A stretch of DNA of 64,000 nucleotides, from positions 631,246 through 695,245 of the forward strand of contig CATQHT010000003.1 of the NCBI GenBank assembly GCA_958296045.1, read 5' to 3'. A program made the translations under genes and the position numbers. This document shows, piece by piece, positions 43,490-53,109 of the stretch. This DNA comes from Rhodothermales bacterium (lineage in GTDB: Bacteria; Bacteroidota; Rhodothermia; Rhodothermales; Bin80). Under the pieces are notes generated by a model, which ran no database searches, was not told where the DNA came from, and worked only from the letters and a program-made list of their open reading frames with translations. How positions within the stretch are numbered: position 1 is the first letter of the stretch; each line of letters opens with the position of its first letter.

Positions 43490-45049
43490 TCAAATAACCC
43501 AGCCTGAATAGAACACCAACCATACCAGAAAATATACCGGAAGCAGAATGGGGATCGCGTACTTGAAGAGGTATCCAGCAAATGAAGGCGCATCCACGTT
43601 ATTTGACTCGGCAATGGCCTTGACCATGAAGTTCGGGGCGTTTCCGATGTACGTCATGGCGCCAAAAAAGACCGCAGCCACTGATATTGCCTGCAAATAC
43701 AGCCATGACTCTGCGGCCTCGGCAAAGGCCTTGACTTCTCCAGCTACGCCAACGTCGAGGCCGAACTTGCCCATCGCGGCGGCCAAGAAATTCAGATAGG
43801 TTGGCGCATTATCCAACACCGCCGAAAGCATGCCGGTACCCCAGTAAAAGAGCCCCGTCGTGAGGGTGTCGGCGTTCTCGCTGGCATAGTTCGAGATCAG
43901 TGCCAAGGCCGGCACCATACAGGCGAAGATGCCAGCGAACAGCCATCCCACCTCGCGGATCGGCTCAAAGGTGAACTCGTTCTTAGCAAGCGCCTCTTTC
44001 TTGCAGAAGCGGTACGCGACAAAGCACATCGAGAACATGATGACCTCGCGAATCCCGAACGGCAGATGGTAGGTCCCTACCAGATCCAGAGGCGTGTCCT
44101 TCATCGCTGTGATCACGTTGGGATCGATAAATACGGAAACCACTATGATGACCACATAGATAAAGCTGCGGTTGCCTTCCAGTGCGATCTTCCTGCCGTC
44201 GGATACCGCGGTCACGCTTGTGGCTTTGTTGCGGGAGTCCATGACGTAGAAAATCCCCAAGAGTACCACCATAGTGGGCAGCCACACATACCATACCTTC
44301 GCCGCGGTCCAGAAGAATGGTACACCTCTTAAAAAGCCCAAAAAAAGCGGCGGATCGCCGATGGGCGTCAGCGCACCACCTACGTTAGCGACGATAAAGA
44401 TGAAAAAGACAATGTGATACGGCTTCAGCCGGCCCTTGTTAAGACGCATGTAAGGGCGAATAAACAACATCGCCGCACCGGTCGTAGCAATGAGGTTGGC
44501 GATGAGTGCTCCCACAGAAAGGAGTCCGACATTGACCAGAGGCGTGCCGCGCGCGTTGAGCTTCAGAAAGATGCCGCTGGCAGCGATAAACAGCGAGGCG
44601 ACCAGCGCAATAAATGACAGGTATTCCTGCAGCGCATGCATCATGGATGTGGCGTCATGCAGCACGAAGACGTAGTACAGCGTGACCATAAGTCCGAATC
44701 CTACCGCGTACTTCGGGTAATGGTGGTGCCAGTGGTGCATGTACAGCAGCGGGCCGGTGGCAATCATCAGCAGGAGGCCCACAAAAGGAAGTACCAGCCA
44801 AAGGGGCGGCAGCGCTCCATGGTGCCCGCTGGATTCGCCGTGGCCATCAGCAGCCTCCCCATGCCCATCCTCGTCCGCTACCTGGGCTGCCTTAGCATCG
44901 AGGCTGTGGTCGTCAGCCGCAGCCGTATCCGCAGAGGCTTCCCGTGCCTGGATGTCAGCCGCCGCCGAATCTGGGAAAGCATCTTGTGCCTGGGCAATAG
45001 CGCAAGGAATGAGAAACGCTATCCACAACGCCGTCAATAGCTTTGCCAT
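43490..45049 (-). CDS. nhaD: NhaD-type Na+/H+ antiporter
   Basis: A 519-residue inner-membrane antiporter of the ion transporter superfamily. After a signal-like N-terminus (MAKLLTALWIAFLIPCAIAQA) comes a roughly 60-residue acidic, Ala/Asp/His-rich stretch that would face the periplasm, then about 12 membrane helices (GGALTPIGDPPLFLGFLRGVPFFW, the TPIGDPP loop being typical; NAPTYLNFLAAAMGKF; AMTYIGNAPNFMVKA). It extrudes sodium in exchange for protons. It sits between nuoM (11 bases) and the pterin dehydratase gene in the complex I operon, linking sodium homeostasis with respiration. Confidence 0.95.
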   Translation of the reverse strand: MAKLLTALWIAFLIPCAIAQAQDAFPDSAAADIQAREASADTAAADDHSLDAKAAQVADEDGHGEAADGHGESSGHHGALPPLWLVLPFVGLLLMIATGPLLYMHHWHHHYPKYAVGFGLMVTLYYVFVLHDATSMMHALQEYLSFIALVASLFIAASGIFLKLNARGTPLVNVGLLSVGALIANLIATTGAAMLFIRPYMRLNKGRLKPYHIVFFIFIVANVGGALTPIGDPPLFLGFLRGVPFFWTAAKVWYVWLPTMVVLLGIFYVMDSRNKATSVTAVSDGRKIALEGNRSFIYVVIIVVSVFIDPNVITAMKDTPLDLVGTYHLPFGIREVIMFSMCFVAYRFCKKEALAKNEFTFEPIREVGWLFAGIFACMVPALALISNYASENADTLTTGLFYWGTGMLSAVLDNAPTYLNFLAAAMGKFGLDVGVAGEVKAFAEAAESWLYLQAISVAAVFFGAMTYIGNAPNFMVKAIAESNNVDAPSFAGYLFKYAIPILLPVYFLVWLVFYSGWVI

Positions 45050-45060
45050 GCTGTCGTCAG

Positions 45061-46764
45061 TTACTGATCCAGGGTGTGCATATCAGAACGGGCCGTACGC
45101 GCACCAGGGTACACCGACTCTGGCTGCTCTGGCGCAGGCCACTCGTTGCGGACCGTCTGCACATCCTCCCTGCTAGGCGTCGACTCTTCGGGCCGCATCA
45201 TGCCTGGTGTGGGACGGGCTGGCGCCGCGGCCCGCTTTTGTTCCATCAGCGTAATCAGGTGCGCACTTGCGGGTTCGCTCCGATCCAAAAACGGCTGCGG
45301 CATCACTCCGATAAGGATCATCAGCGCGGCCAATGGCGCCAGCGTGATGAGCTCGCGGCGGCTCAGGTCGGGCATGGAACGGTTCTCCTCGCTTTGCACC
45401 GGTCCGAAAAACACTCTGGTGAGCATCCAGAGCAAATACACGGCCGCGAGAATCACGCCCGTCGTCGCCGCAGCCGTCAGCAAGGGCATGCCGGGAGTCG
45501 TGCTGCTAAAAGAGCCTACAAGGATGAGAAACTCCCCCACGAATCCGTTCAGACCCGGCAATCCAGCCGACGCCAGCGCCGTCAGCACCATGAAAAACGT
45601 CAGCAGCGGCACCGAACGGGCAATACCTCCATAGTCCGCCATCCTGCGCGTATGGCGCCGCTCGTAGAGCATGCCGACCAGCAAAAACAACGCACCCGTG
45701 GATAACCCGTGATTGATCATCTGGATGACGGCACCCTGCAGACTCGTGAGCGTGAAGGCGAAAATCCCAAGCACCACAAATCCCAGGTGGCTCACGCTGG
45801 AATATGCCACCAGCTTCTTAGCATCGGGCTGCGCCCTTGACACCAACGCTCCGTAGACGACGCCAATCACCGCCAGCGTCCCAAACAGGATCGCATAATC
45901 GAAAGCGGCATTGGGAAAGAAGGGCAGACAAAACCGCACTAGCCCGTATGTGCCCATCTTCAGCAGAACCCCGGCCAAGATCACAGAGCCGCCCGTAGGA
46001 GCCTGTACATGCGCATCCGGCAGCCATGTGTGAAAGGGAAACATGGGCACCTTGATGGCAAACGCCAAAGCAAACAGCACAAAGAGCCACGTCTGCGTAC
46101 TGATGGGGACATTGAACTGCAGCACCTTGAAATAGTCCGTGGTGAACACGCCGCCATTGACCGCATGCCCAACCATGTGCCCCAGATACAGGATTGCCAC
46201 CAGCATCAGCAACGATCCCACCATGGTGTAGATGACAAACTTGACCGCCGCATAAATTCGGTTCTCTCCACCCCAGATGCCAATGAGGAAATACATCGGA
46301 ATCAGCGTCAGCTCAAAAAAGATGTAGAAGAGCACGACGTCAAACGCACAGAACACACCGGTCATTCCGGTCTGCAAGATGAGAAGCAGCGTGTAGTAGC
46401 CCCTAACGTGTTGCTGGATGTATTTCCACGACGATAGCACGACAATAGGCCCGAGAAGCGTCGTCAGCAGCACAAGCAACAGGCTGATCCCGTCCACACC
46501 CACGACATATCGGATGTCGTAGGCGTCACTGATGAGGTGAAACCCTCCACTGGTAAACTGCAAGGAGGCAGCCTCTGGCACGCTGAACCCTACCCAGAGC
46601 AGAGCCGAAACCAAAAAGGTCACCGTAGTGACCACCAGCGCCACCATACGGACAGCCTGCGGGCTGCGCGCCACCATGGCGAGCAATGCGCCCACCAGCG
46701 GCAGAAATATTATGACGGACAGCAGGTCTGGAATCTGCATGGCGCTAAGAAACGATAAGGGCAA
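45061..46764 (-). CDS. nuoM: NADH-quinone oxidoreductase subunit M
   Basis: A 567-residue antiporter-like complex I subunit. Core motifs include LSSWKYIQQHVRGYY, FYIFFELTLIPMYFLIGIWGG (conserved Glu), FAIKVPMFPFHTWLPDAHVQAPTGGSVILAG (conserved Lys) and YSSVSHLGFVVLGIF. The C-terminal 70 residues or so (after FLDRSEPAS) are hydrophilic and Pro/Arg-rich, beyond the usual end of NuoM. The start overlaps the nuoL end by 20 bases. It is followed 11 bases later by nhaD. Confidence 0.96.
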   Translation of the reverse strand: MPLSFLSAMQIPDLLSVIIFLPLVGALLAMVARSPQAVRMVALVVTTVTFLVSALLWVGFSVPEAASLQFTSGGFHLISDAYDIRYVVGVDGISLLLVLLTTLLGPIVVLSSWKYIQQHVRGYYTLLLILQTGMTGVFCAFDVVLFYIFFELTLIPMYFLIGIWGGENRIYAAVKFVIYTMVGSLLMLVAILYLGHMVGHAVNGGVFTTDYFKVLQFNVPISTQTWLFVLFALAFAIKVPMFPFHTWLPDAHVQAPTGGSVILAGVLLKMGTYGLVRFCLPFFPNAAFDYAILFGTLAVIGVVYGALVSRAQPDAKKLVAYSSVSHLGFVVLGIFAFTLTSLQGAVIQMINHGLSTGALFLLVGMLYERRHTRRMADYGGIARSVPLLTFFMVLTALASAGLPGLNGFVGEFLILVGSFSSTTPGMPLLTAAATTGVILAAVYLLWMLTRVFFGPVQSEENRSMPDLSRRELITLAPLAALMILIGVMPQPFLDRSEPASAHLITLMEQKRAAAPARPTPGMMRPEESTPSREDVQTVRNEWPAPEQPESVYPGARTARSDMHTLDQ

Positions 46765-48739
46765 TCACCACGATCACGCCCAGAACGATAGCCAGCGCAT
46801 ACGCCTGCACCACGCCTGTCTGCAGCCGGCGCACGCAATCACTGATGCGCTGCGCCGCTTTTGCTACCGCATTCACGGCACCGTCAACTAGGCGCACATC
46901 CAATGGCGCAAGCCCGTGCTCCGCACCGCCGATAACGCCACGAACCACCGTCCGGTCATAGAACTCATCCCAATAGTAGCTGCGCTTCCACCACCGGTAC
47001 AGACCTTTAAATCGCCCCTGAATCAGCGCATCGCCACCTAGCCCGTGGCAGGCGAAAAAGCGCCACGACCACCAAACTCCAACGACTGCAATAGCAGATC
47101 CCAACAGTATCAGCCCCACCTCCGCTGGCATGCCCACATGTGTTTGCGTAGCAGCCTCCGCCACCGGACCCGGATGCCCTTCATGACCCGCGAGGTAACC
47201 GTGGATCCAATTGGTCAGGCCGATCTTCTCTGCTAGATGCGGCAGCCCGATAAATCCGCCGATAAGCGAGAGTGACGCTAAGACGACCAGCGGCATGGTG
47301 ATGGTCCACGGCGATTCGTGGGGTTGTACCTCGTCTGCACGCGGCCACCTGGGGGCTCCCTCGAAGGTGAGCATGTAGGAACGTGTCATGTAGAACGCTG
47401 TCAGCAGCGCCGTCCCCAGGCCGACGGCCCAGACAATCCACGCAAAGGCATGGCCGTCCAACCCGAATTCGAACGCTTTGAAGAGGATCTCGTCCTTGCT
47501 GAAGAAACCTGCCGTCAACGGAATGCCGCTAATAGCGAGCGTAGCCATTAGATAGGTACGCCCTGTTCGTGGCATGAACCGCTTAAGCCCACCCATCGTC
47601 CGCATGTCCTGCGGATCAAAAGCCCCCCTATAGCCCTTATGACGCAAAGAGTGCTCGACCTCATGCATGCCATGAATCACGCTGCCAGAGCCAAGGAACA
47701 GGCAAGCCTTAAAGAAGGCATGCGTGACTACATGGAAAATGGCAACAAAGAAAGCGCCCACCCCGGTAGCCATAAACATGAACCCGAGCTGTGACACTGT
47801 AGAGTAGGCCAGCACCCGCTTGATGTCGGTCTGTGCCATCGCGATCGTGGCGGCCACCAGCGCGGTCAGCGCGCCCGTCAATGCTATCACCCCCATCACG
47901 GTAGGTGCGAGAAGCACCAGGGACGACAGACGCGCCAAGAGGTATAGCCCGCTGGTCACCATGGTGGCGGCATGGATAAGCGCCGAAACCGGCGTTGGTC
48001 CAGCCATAGCATCGGGAAGCCAGACAAAGAGCGGAATCTGCGCGCTTTTGCCAGTCGCGCCAATGAAGAGCAGCAGCACCACAGCGCTGATCGTGCCCTG
48101 CGACATCGCTTCAGCACCGGCGAAGATGGTCGCAAAATCCAAGCTGCCCACCTCGCGCACCAGGATGAACATCGCCAGAAGAAAAGCGAAGTCTCCGATT
48201 CGGTTGACCACAAACGCTTTGGTGGCGGCCGCGCTGTTTTTCAGATCCTCGTACCAGAAGCCTATCAGGAGGTAGGAGCACAGTCCGACCCCCTCCCAAC
48301 CCAGGAACATGACCAGCAGGTTATCCGCCAGGACCAGGTTGAGCATCATGAAGATGAACAGGTTCAGGTACGCAAAGAACTTCCAGTAGGAGCGGTCCCC
48401 GTGCATGTACCCGACCGAATACAGGTGTATCAACGCGCCCACCCCCGTGACGACAAGCGCCATGATGAGGGACAGGTGGTCCACCCGGTAGGCCACCGAT
48501 ACGGTGAAGTCACCCGCGCCCATCCATGTGTAGAAAGTGGCCACATGCGGATCTCCATACCCCTGGACAAACAGCACCACCGTCAGCACAAAGGGCACCG
48601 CCACCATGCCTGTGCCTACCGTTCCGATCACCGTCTCGTGCTTTCTGAGCCTCGGCCAGAACAGCGGAAGGAGTCCGTTCAAGACCGCCCCCGCTGCAGG
48701 AAGCAGAACAATCAGCAGTATGGTCAGGTCAGGATTCAT
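46745..48739 (-). CDS. nuoL: NADH-quinone oxidoreductase subunit L
   Basis: A 664-residue subunit, the largest membrane subunit of complex I, with about 16 membrane helices and the long lateral helix near the C-terminus. Motifs include LSLIMALVVTGVGALIHLYSVGYM, FLGWEGVGLCSYLLIGFWYED (conserved Glu), GKSAQIPLFVWLPDAMAGPTPVSALIHAATMV (conserved Lys and His region) and AYSTVSQLGFMFMATG. The length is within the family range. It starts 27 bases after nuoK and overlaps nuoM. Confidence 0.97.
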   Translation of the reverse strand: MNPDLTILLIVLLPAAGAVLNGLLPLFWPRLRKHETVIGTVGTGMVAVPFVLTVVLFVQGYGDPHVATFYTWMGAGDFTVSVAYRVDHLSLIMALVVTGVGALIHLYSVGYMHGDRSYWKFFAYLNLFIFMMLNLVLADNLLVMFLGWEGVGLCSYLLIGFWYEDLKNSAAATKAFVVNRIGDFAFLLAMFILVREVGSLDFATIFAGAEAMSQGTISAVVLLLFIGATGKSAQIPLFVWLPDAMAGPTPVSALIHAATMVTSGLYLLARLSSLVLLAPTVMGVIALTGALTALVAATIAMAQTDIKRVLAYSTVSQLGFMFMATGVGAFFVAIFHVVTHAFFKACLFLGSGSVIHGMHEVEHSLRHKGYRGAFDPQDMRTMGGLKRFMPRTGRTYLMATLAISGIPLTAGFFSKDEILFKAFEFGLDGHAFAWIVWAVGLGTALLTAFYMTRSYMLTFEGAPRWPRADEVQPHESPWTITMPLVVLASLSLIGGFIGLPHLAEKIGLTNWIHGYLAGHEGHPGPVAEAATQTHVGMPAEVGLILLGSAIAVVGVWWSWRFFACHGLGGDALIQGRFKGLYRWWKRSYYWDEFYDRTVVRGVIGGAEHGLAPLDVRLVDGAVNAVAKAAQRISDCVRRLQTGVVQAYALAIVLGVIVVIALIVS

Positions 48740-48766
48740 CGGCCAGACGTTGCGAACCGGTAGCAG

Positions 48767-49072
48767 CTACCACTTGAACAGGTTGAAGTCGTTAATATCT
48801 ACGGACAGTTTGTTGCGGAAGATCGCGATTACTATCGCCAGCCCTATCGCGGCCTCTGCGGCCGCCACGGACATCACAAAAAACACCAGGATCTGTCCCG
48901 ACACGTCGCCCATAGACTGGCTGAATGCCACTAGGGTCACGTTGACGGCATTTAGCATGAGCTCCACCGACATCAGAATGATGATCAGGTTGCTCCTGAG
49001 CAGGACCCCCGCCACCCCTATCGCGAACAGGACGGCAGCGAGCGTCAGGTACCAGCTGAGAGCAATCTCCAT
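48767..49072 (-). CDS. nuoK: NADH-quinone oxidoreductase subunit K
   Basis: A 101-residue, three-helix subunit. The family pattern [30 protein letters not shown] is complete, including the conserved Glu in helix 2 and a second acidic position in the [15 protein letters not shown] segment of helix 3. It takes part in proton pumping between NuoJ and NuoN. It starts five bases after the nuoJ stop. Confidence 0.97.
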   Translation of the reverse strand: MEIALSWYLTLAAVLFAIGVAGVLLRSNLIIILMSVELMLNAVNVTLVAFSQSMGDVSGQILVFFVMSVAAAEAAIGLAIVIAIFRNKLSVDINDFNLFKW

Positions 49073-49077
49073 GCGAC

Positions 49078-49584
49078 TTAGGCGAATCTACGTTTGGCCA
49101 GCATCACTGCACCGATGGTAGCTACGAGCAGCAGAATGCCGATCACCTCGAATGCCAGCGCGTAGCGGGTAAAGAGCGACTTAGCAATGGTAGTGGCGGA
49201 GCCTGCGTTGGCCACATCGACGACCTCGGTGGCTGGCAGCAGGTCAAGACCCGTGGCACCTATAAGCACCAGCTGCGTCAGCACCACGACACAAAGCACA
49301 AACCCTACGGCCTTTTTCCAGCCCACCCCCTTCATCGTTGGCATAGTGCCCAGGTTGAGCAGCATGATGACAAACAGGAAGAGTACCATGATGGCTCCCG
49401 CGTAGACCAGGACCTGTACCACAGCGATAAACTCGGCGCTCAACGTCAGGTAGAGGCCCGCCACGCAAAACAGCGTTAGGATCAGCCAGAGCGCACTAGA
49501 AACCGGATTGCGCGCGATCAGCATCCCCAGTGCCCCGATCACCGACAGCGTGCCAAGCATTACAAAAAGCGACTCAGCCAGCAT
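49078..49584 (-). CDS. nuoJ: NADH-quinone oxidoreductase subunit J
   Basis: A 168-residue, five-helix subunit of complex I. It shows [23 protein letters not shown] and [18 protein letters not shown] with the conserved Gly/Ala-rich third helix. It is the first gene of the nuoJ-K-L-M-nhaD-pcd-nuoN operon. Upstream on the same strand comes an unrelated amidohydrolase gene, so nuoA-I (and nuoH/nuoI in particular) are not adjacent and the complex I genes must be split between loci. Confidence 0.96.
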   Translation of the reverse strand: MLAESLFVMLGTLSVIGALGMLIARNPVSSALWLILTLFCVAGLYLTLSAEFIAVVQVLVYAGAIMVLFLFVIMLLNLGTMPTMKGVGWKKAVGFVLCVVVLTQLVLIGATGLDLLPATEVVDVANAGSATTIAKSLFTRYALAFEVIGILLLVATIGAVMLAKRRFA

Positions 49585-49701
49585 TTATCGACAGGTTGAG
49601 GGGCTGGGAAGGGAAATCACCAAGGTATGCTTATAGGCTTCGGACGCGCAAAACTACGCATATCGGCCCGAATGCGCCGAACAAGATCCTGTAAAGGCCG
49701 G

Positions 49702-51177
49702 CTATTGGCCAGTGCCCTCTGGCAGCGGCACCGCCTGGCCTTCTGGAAGCGGTGAACGGTACGGCTCCCCTTCTGTTGTCTCGAGAAAGTGCGTCCGCGC
49801 CGCCTCTCGGAGTTCGGGCCGCAGGAGCAGATCCACGCCTGTGGCGGCCAGCACCTTGGCTGCCACCATAGCTCCTTTGACCGCTGCCTCCGTGCCGTGG
49901 CTGGCCGTGCTAGCCCAACTGTGCCACGGGATGCCCGCCGGCGCCGTGGTCACACTGAAGCCTGCCGTCGGCGTGATGAAGCTCACTTCGGCCACATCTG
50001 TGGATCCGCCGCGCGGTGGCTGCACCGTGTCCGCGAGCGCAGTGACCTTAGCATCGTAGCCTTTTTCCTCCACCTCGAGGCTGGCCTGTAGCGTACGGGC
50101 AAAAGACTGTTCCTCTTCTGTGAAATCCACCGGACCTACCAGCTCCAAATTTGTCTGCAGAGCCTCCTGCAGAGGCCTGTTCAGGTTGTACTTGTGGACT
50201 CCTGTGTTAAGAAACACTTTGTGGCTGGTACGCGTGCTGAGTGCTGCGCCCTTAGCGATATCCAAGATCCAGGCATACCACCGGTCCACGCTGGCGCGAT
50301 CCGTGTCACGCACGAAGTACCACACTTTGGCATATTCCGGTACGACGTTGGGCGCTTCTCCAGCGCGCGGTATTACGTAATGGATGCGCGTTGTCGGGTG
50401 GACATGCTCACGCATGAGGTTCACTCCGTAGTTCATCAGCTCCACCGCGTCTAAGGCGCTGCGGCCGTTCCACGGGTCCGCCGAGGCATGGGCGGCCTGT
50501 CCGAAAAACTCGACAGTAAAGTTGTTCATGGCGCGCCCCGGCTGGTTGCGCACACCCGTTTCTAGTCCCGGATGCCATTCGAGTACCGCGTCAGCTTCGT
50601 CAAACAGGCCCGCCTGTGCCATATAGACTTTGCCCACCACGGTCTCTTCTGCCGGGGTTCCGTACATGACGATGGTGCCGGGAAGCTCTTTATCGTCCAT
50701 CACTTGGCGCAGCGCCATCGCTGCTCCGACCGACGCGGCACCAAAAACGTTGTGTCCGCACCCGTGGCCGGCGCTCGCGCCGTCTTCACGCGATACTCGG
50801 CGAGGCTCAGGAGCATTACCTACACCGGGGAGCGCATCATATTCCGCCAGAATGCCGATGACGGGACTTCCCTTGCCGTAGCGTGCAACAAAGGCCGTTG
50901 GCATGCCTGCCACGCCCCTTTCGACTTCAAATCCTGCCCCCTCGAGCATCCTCGCCAGGAGTTCGGCCGACTGCACCTCCTGCAAGGCCGTTTCTGACAG
51001 GTGCCAAAGCTGCATGGATGCATAGCGGATGTCGGGCCCGAGTGCTTCGGCCGCATCCAGCGCCGCCTGTTTAGCCAGCGAGAGGTCTTGGGCGACCAAG
51101 TGGCCTTCCGAAGGCACGACAAAAGCGCCAATCAGCGCGGAGAGGGCGAAGAGTCGTTGAGCAGCGCCAAGTCTCAT
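49702..51177 (-). CDS. Exported M20-type amidohydrolase, AbgB-like
   Basis: A 491-residue metal-dependent amidase/peptidase of the M20D type. The signal peptide is LFALSALIGAFVVPSEGHLVAQ. The metal and catalytic motifs are GILAEYDALPGVG (about 105), GHGCGHNVFGAASVGAAMAL (about 145) and YGTPAEE (about 180), with the dimerisation domain from about 225 (GQAAHASADPWNGRSALDAVELM). The family removes acyl or amino-acid groups from amides, for instance p-aminobenzoyl-glutamate. An exported form suggests use of peptides or conjugates outside the cytoplasm. A gap of 117 bases separates it from nuoJ. Confidence 0.92.
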   Translation of the reverse strand: MRLGAAQRLFALSALIGAFVVPSEGHLVAQDLSLAKQAALDAAEALGPDIRYASMQLWHLSETALQEVQSAELLARMLEGAGFEVERGVAGMPTAFVARYGKGSPVIGILAEYDALPGVGNAPEPRRVSREDGASAGHGCGHNVFGAASVGAAMALRQVMDDKELPGTIVMYGTPAEETVVGKVYMAQAGLFDEADAVLEWHPGLETGVRNQPGRAMNNFTVEFFGQAAHASADPWNGRSALDAVELMNYGVNLMREHVHPTTRIHYVIPRAGEAPNVVPEYAKVWYFVRDTDRASVDRWYAWILDIAKGAALSTRTSHKVFLNTGVHKYNLNRPLQEALQTNLELVGPVDFTEEEQSFARTLQASLEVEEKGYDAKVTALADTVQPPRGGSTDVAEVSFITPTAGFSVTTAPAGIPWHSWASTASHGTEAAVKGAMVAAKVLAATGVDLLLRPELREAARTHFLETTEGEPYRSPLPEGQAVPLPEGTGQ

Positions 51178-51241
51178 TCTTCGGGCATTTGTTTATAAAG
51201 AGCAGAATAAAAGTAAGCGATCGGTGGCGACAAAATAGCCA

Positions 51242-52921
51242 CTAATTCTGAAGCAGCGACGGTGCCGGTGCAGCATCTTCTTTCATGGTGTCGAGGACGC
51301 TGGTTGCCACCTCTTCTGGATTAACGTCCTGGTCCCAGGCAATGACCCGGGCAATCTGTCTGTGCCGGTGCAACCACATCGCTAACAGTCGTATGGCGTC
51401 GGATTCTGGCACGCTGTAGCGGGCGGGCCGCACATGGGGCGCAGCTAAGAGTCGCATAAGCTCGGTCTTTAGCGGCGGTATGTCGTCCTCCTTGAGCGGT
51501 GATGCGGCCGCCAACTCCTCTACCGGCAACCCGTGGCGCACTAGATGCACTTCCCATGTGCCACCCCGCGGTACCACTATCACGGCGTTGCGGTCGTACA
51601 CGGACTGACCGGTCACGAAGCGTTTTCGTTCCAGGCTGCTCAGCTTCAGCATCCAGTCCCGAATCTTGGCGGCGCGCTCAAAGTGCGTCGCCTGGGCCGC
51701 CGCCTTCATGAGGGTTTCCAGCTCCGCTTCGAGTTCGGGGGATCCTTGCTCGAGAAACGCGCATGCCTCCATTGGCCCGGCTGGCACCAGCCTGCCGCCC
51801 AGGTGGGAAGACCGCAGGCTTGCTAGGTGGTTCTGAGCAGCGTGCGCCGAATGCTCACCATAGACCTCAAAAACGGCTTTGACGATAGTCTCCGCTTGGC
51901 GCACGGTACGAAACGGACCATAGTACCGCGCACCGTCATCCTGTATGTGGCGCACTACGGTCAGTCTGCGATCCGCCGTGCCCTTACCGATGCGCAGAAA
52001 AGGGGGCGCAGAAAACCGCCGTTTCGAAGCGCCTTTGTCTGCTCTGTTGAAGGGCGGCACAAGCTCTTTGCGCAGCCGGTGCTCCAGCAGTATGGCAGCC
52101 AGCTCAGTCCGTGTTTCTGTCCACGTGACTTCCCGGACCGACTGTACAAGGCGACGTGTAGTCGGGTCCTTGCCGGGTATTCCTGTAAAGTAGCTGCGCA
52201 CGCGCCTAGCGAGCACGCTGGCTTTACCGATGTAGAGCAGGCGTCCCCGGCTGTCGCGCATAAAGTACACGCCTGGTGTTTTGGGCACTGCCGGCAGCGT
52301 GGTTTCGCGAAGAAGCGTGACATGCCTGGGAAGGTCCCCGGTGCTGCTGTACCGGCGCCTCTGAAAGCGCAAGAGCTCCTCCACTGTGTTCACGTTGTGC
52401 TCTGCTGCTAAGCGTTTCAGAAGGTGCCAAAACACGTGCAGCGTAGCCATAGCGTCAGGCAGCGCGCGGTGCGCGATGGTGCGTTCGATACCGTAGTACG
52501 CCACCAGGCTGCGTAATGACCGGGACCGCAGTCCGCTCAGTACGCGGCGAGCCAGCCTGATCGTGCACACGGTGTCGTTATTCAATGGCTCCATGCCGGC
52601 CCGTTCCATCTCCGCCTTCAGAAATCCTAGGTCAAAGCGCTCATTGTGCATCACCAGTACGGCGCCACTGAGAAACTCAACAAGCGGCGGCAGTGCCTGC
52701 TCGGCGGTGTGCGCGTGCGCCACCAGATTTCCGCTGATTCCTGTAAGCCGGGTCACATAGCGCGGGATGCCCCGCATCGGGTTGATTAGGCACGTGAATT
52801 TATCGAGCACATCCTTGTGGCGTGCTTTAACGGCACCGACCTCAATGAGGCGCCCGGTGTCTGGGTGCAGCCCGGTCGTCTCGGTGTCCAGTACAACAAA
52901 CGTCGCTTCAGTCAACAGCAT
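51242..52921 (-). CDS. DnaQ-like exonuclease fused to UvrC-like GIY-YIG nuclease
   Basis: A 559-residue two-part nuclease. Residues 1-175 are a DEDDh 3'-5' exonuclease (FVVLDTETTGLHP with Asp12 and Glu14, LVMHNERFDLGFL, and HRALPDAMATLHVF with the His-Asp end). Residues about 210-295 are a GIY-YIG domain (TPGVYFMRDSRGRLLYIGKA, LARRVRSYF), and the rest, with a UVR-like pattern (FERAAKIRDWMLKLSSLER), resembles UvrC's middle region without the C-terminal RNase H-like domain. This architecture is recurrent in Bacteroidota and actinobacteria and is thought to act in DNA repair like Cho. It is divergent from mdh. Confidence 0.9.
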   Translation of the reverse strand: MLLTEATFVVLDTETTGLHPDTGRLIEVGAVKARHKDVLDKFTCLINPMRGIPRYVTRLTGISGNLVAHAHTAEQALPPLVEFLSGAVLVMHNERFDLGFLKAEMERAGMEPLNNDTVCTIRLARRVLSGLRSRSLRSLVAYYGIERTIAHRALPDAMATLHVFWHLLKRLAAEHNVNTVEELLRFQRRRYSSTGDLPRHVTLLRETTLPAVPKTPGVYFMRDSRGRLLYIGKASVLARRVRSYFTGIPGKDPTTRRLVQSVREVTWTETRTELAAILLEHRLRKELVPPFNRADKGASKRRFSAPPFLRIGKGTADRRLTVVRHIQDDGARYYGPFRTVRQAETIVKAVFEVYGEHSAHAAQNHLASLRSSHLGGRLVPAGPMEACAFLEQGSPELEAELETLMKAAAQATHFERAAKIRDWMLKLSSLERKRFVTGQSVYDRNAVIVVPRGGTWEVHLVRHGLPVEELAAASPLKEDDIPPLKTELMRLLAAPHVRPARYSVPESDAIRLLAMWLHRHRQIARVIAWDQDVNPEEVATSVLDTMKEDAAPAPSLLQN

Positions 52922-53109
52922 CCGCTGCGAAGGTCCTGATAATTACAGTCACTCCAACACTTAACATACAATACATACATGACACCTTTATGTCACCGGG
53001 TCACCATCGCGTGTGTGTTTTTCCTACGCTGTAGTCTGGGCAGAATGCGGGGCATGCATAGCCATCGGTGTAGTATTTTCATTTTTCCTTAGGCCAACTG
53101 GAGTACGGA
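52922..53109. promoter_or_regulatory. Divergent intergenic region, nuclease/mdh
   Basis: 188 bases between two divergent starts, including an AT-rich run (acttaacatacaatacatac) at about 52962-52980. It must hold the promoters of both genes, but I do not name exact boxes. Confidence 0.4.

Noticed and set aside
45043-45705. Plus-strand frame of 220 codons inside nuoM
   Set aside because: Arg/His/Gln-rich antisense shadow of a membrane protein gene, a typical artefact of hydrophobic codon use.
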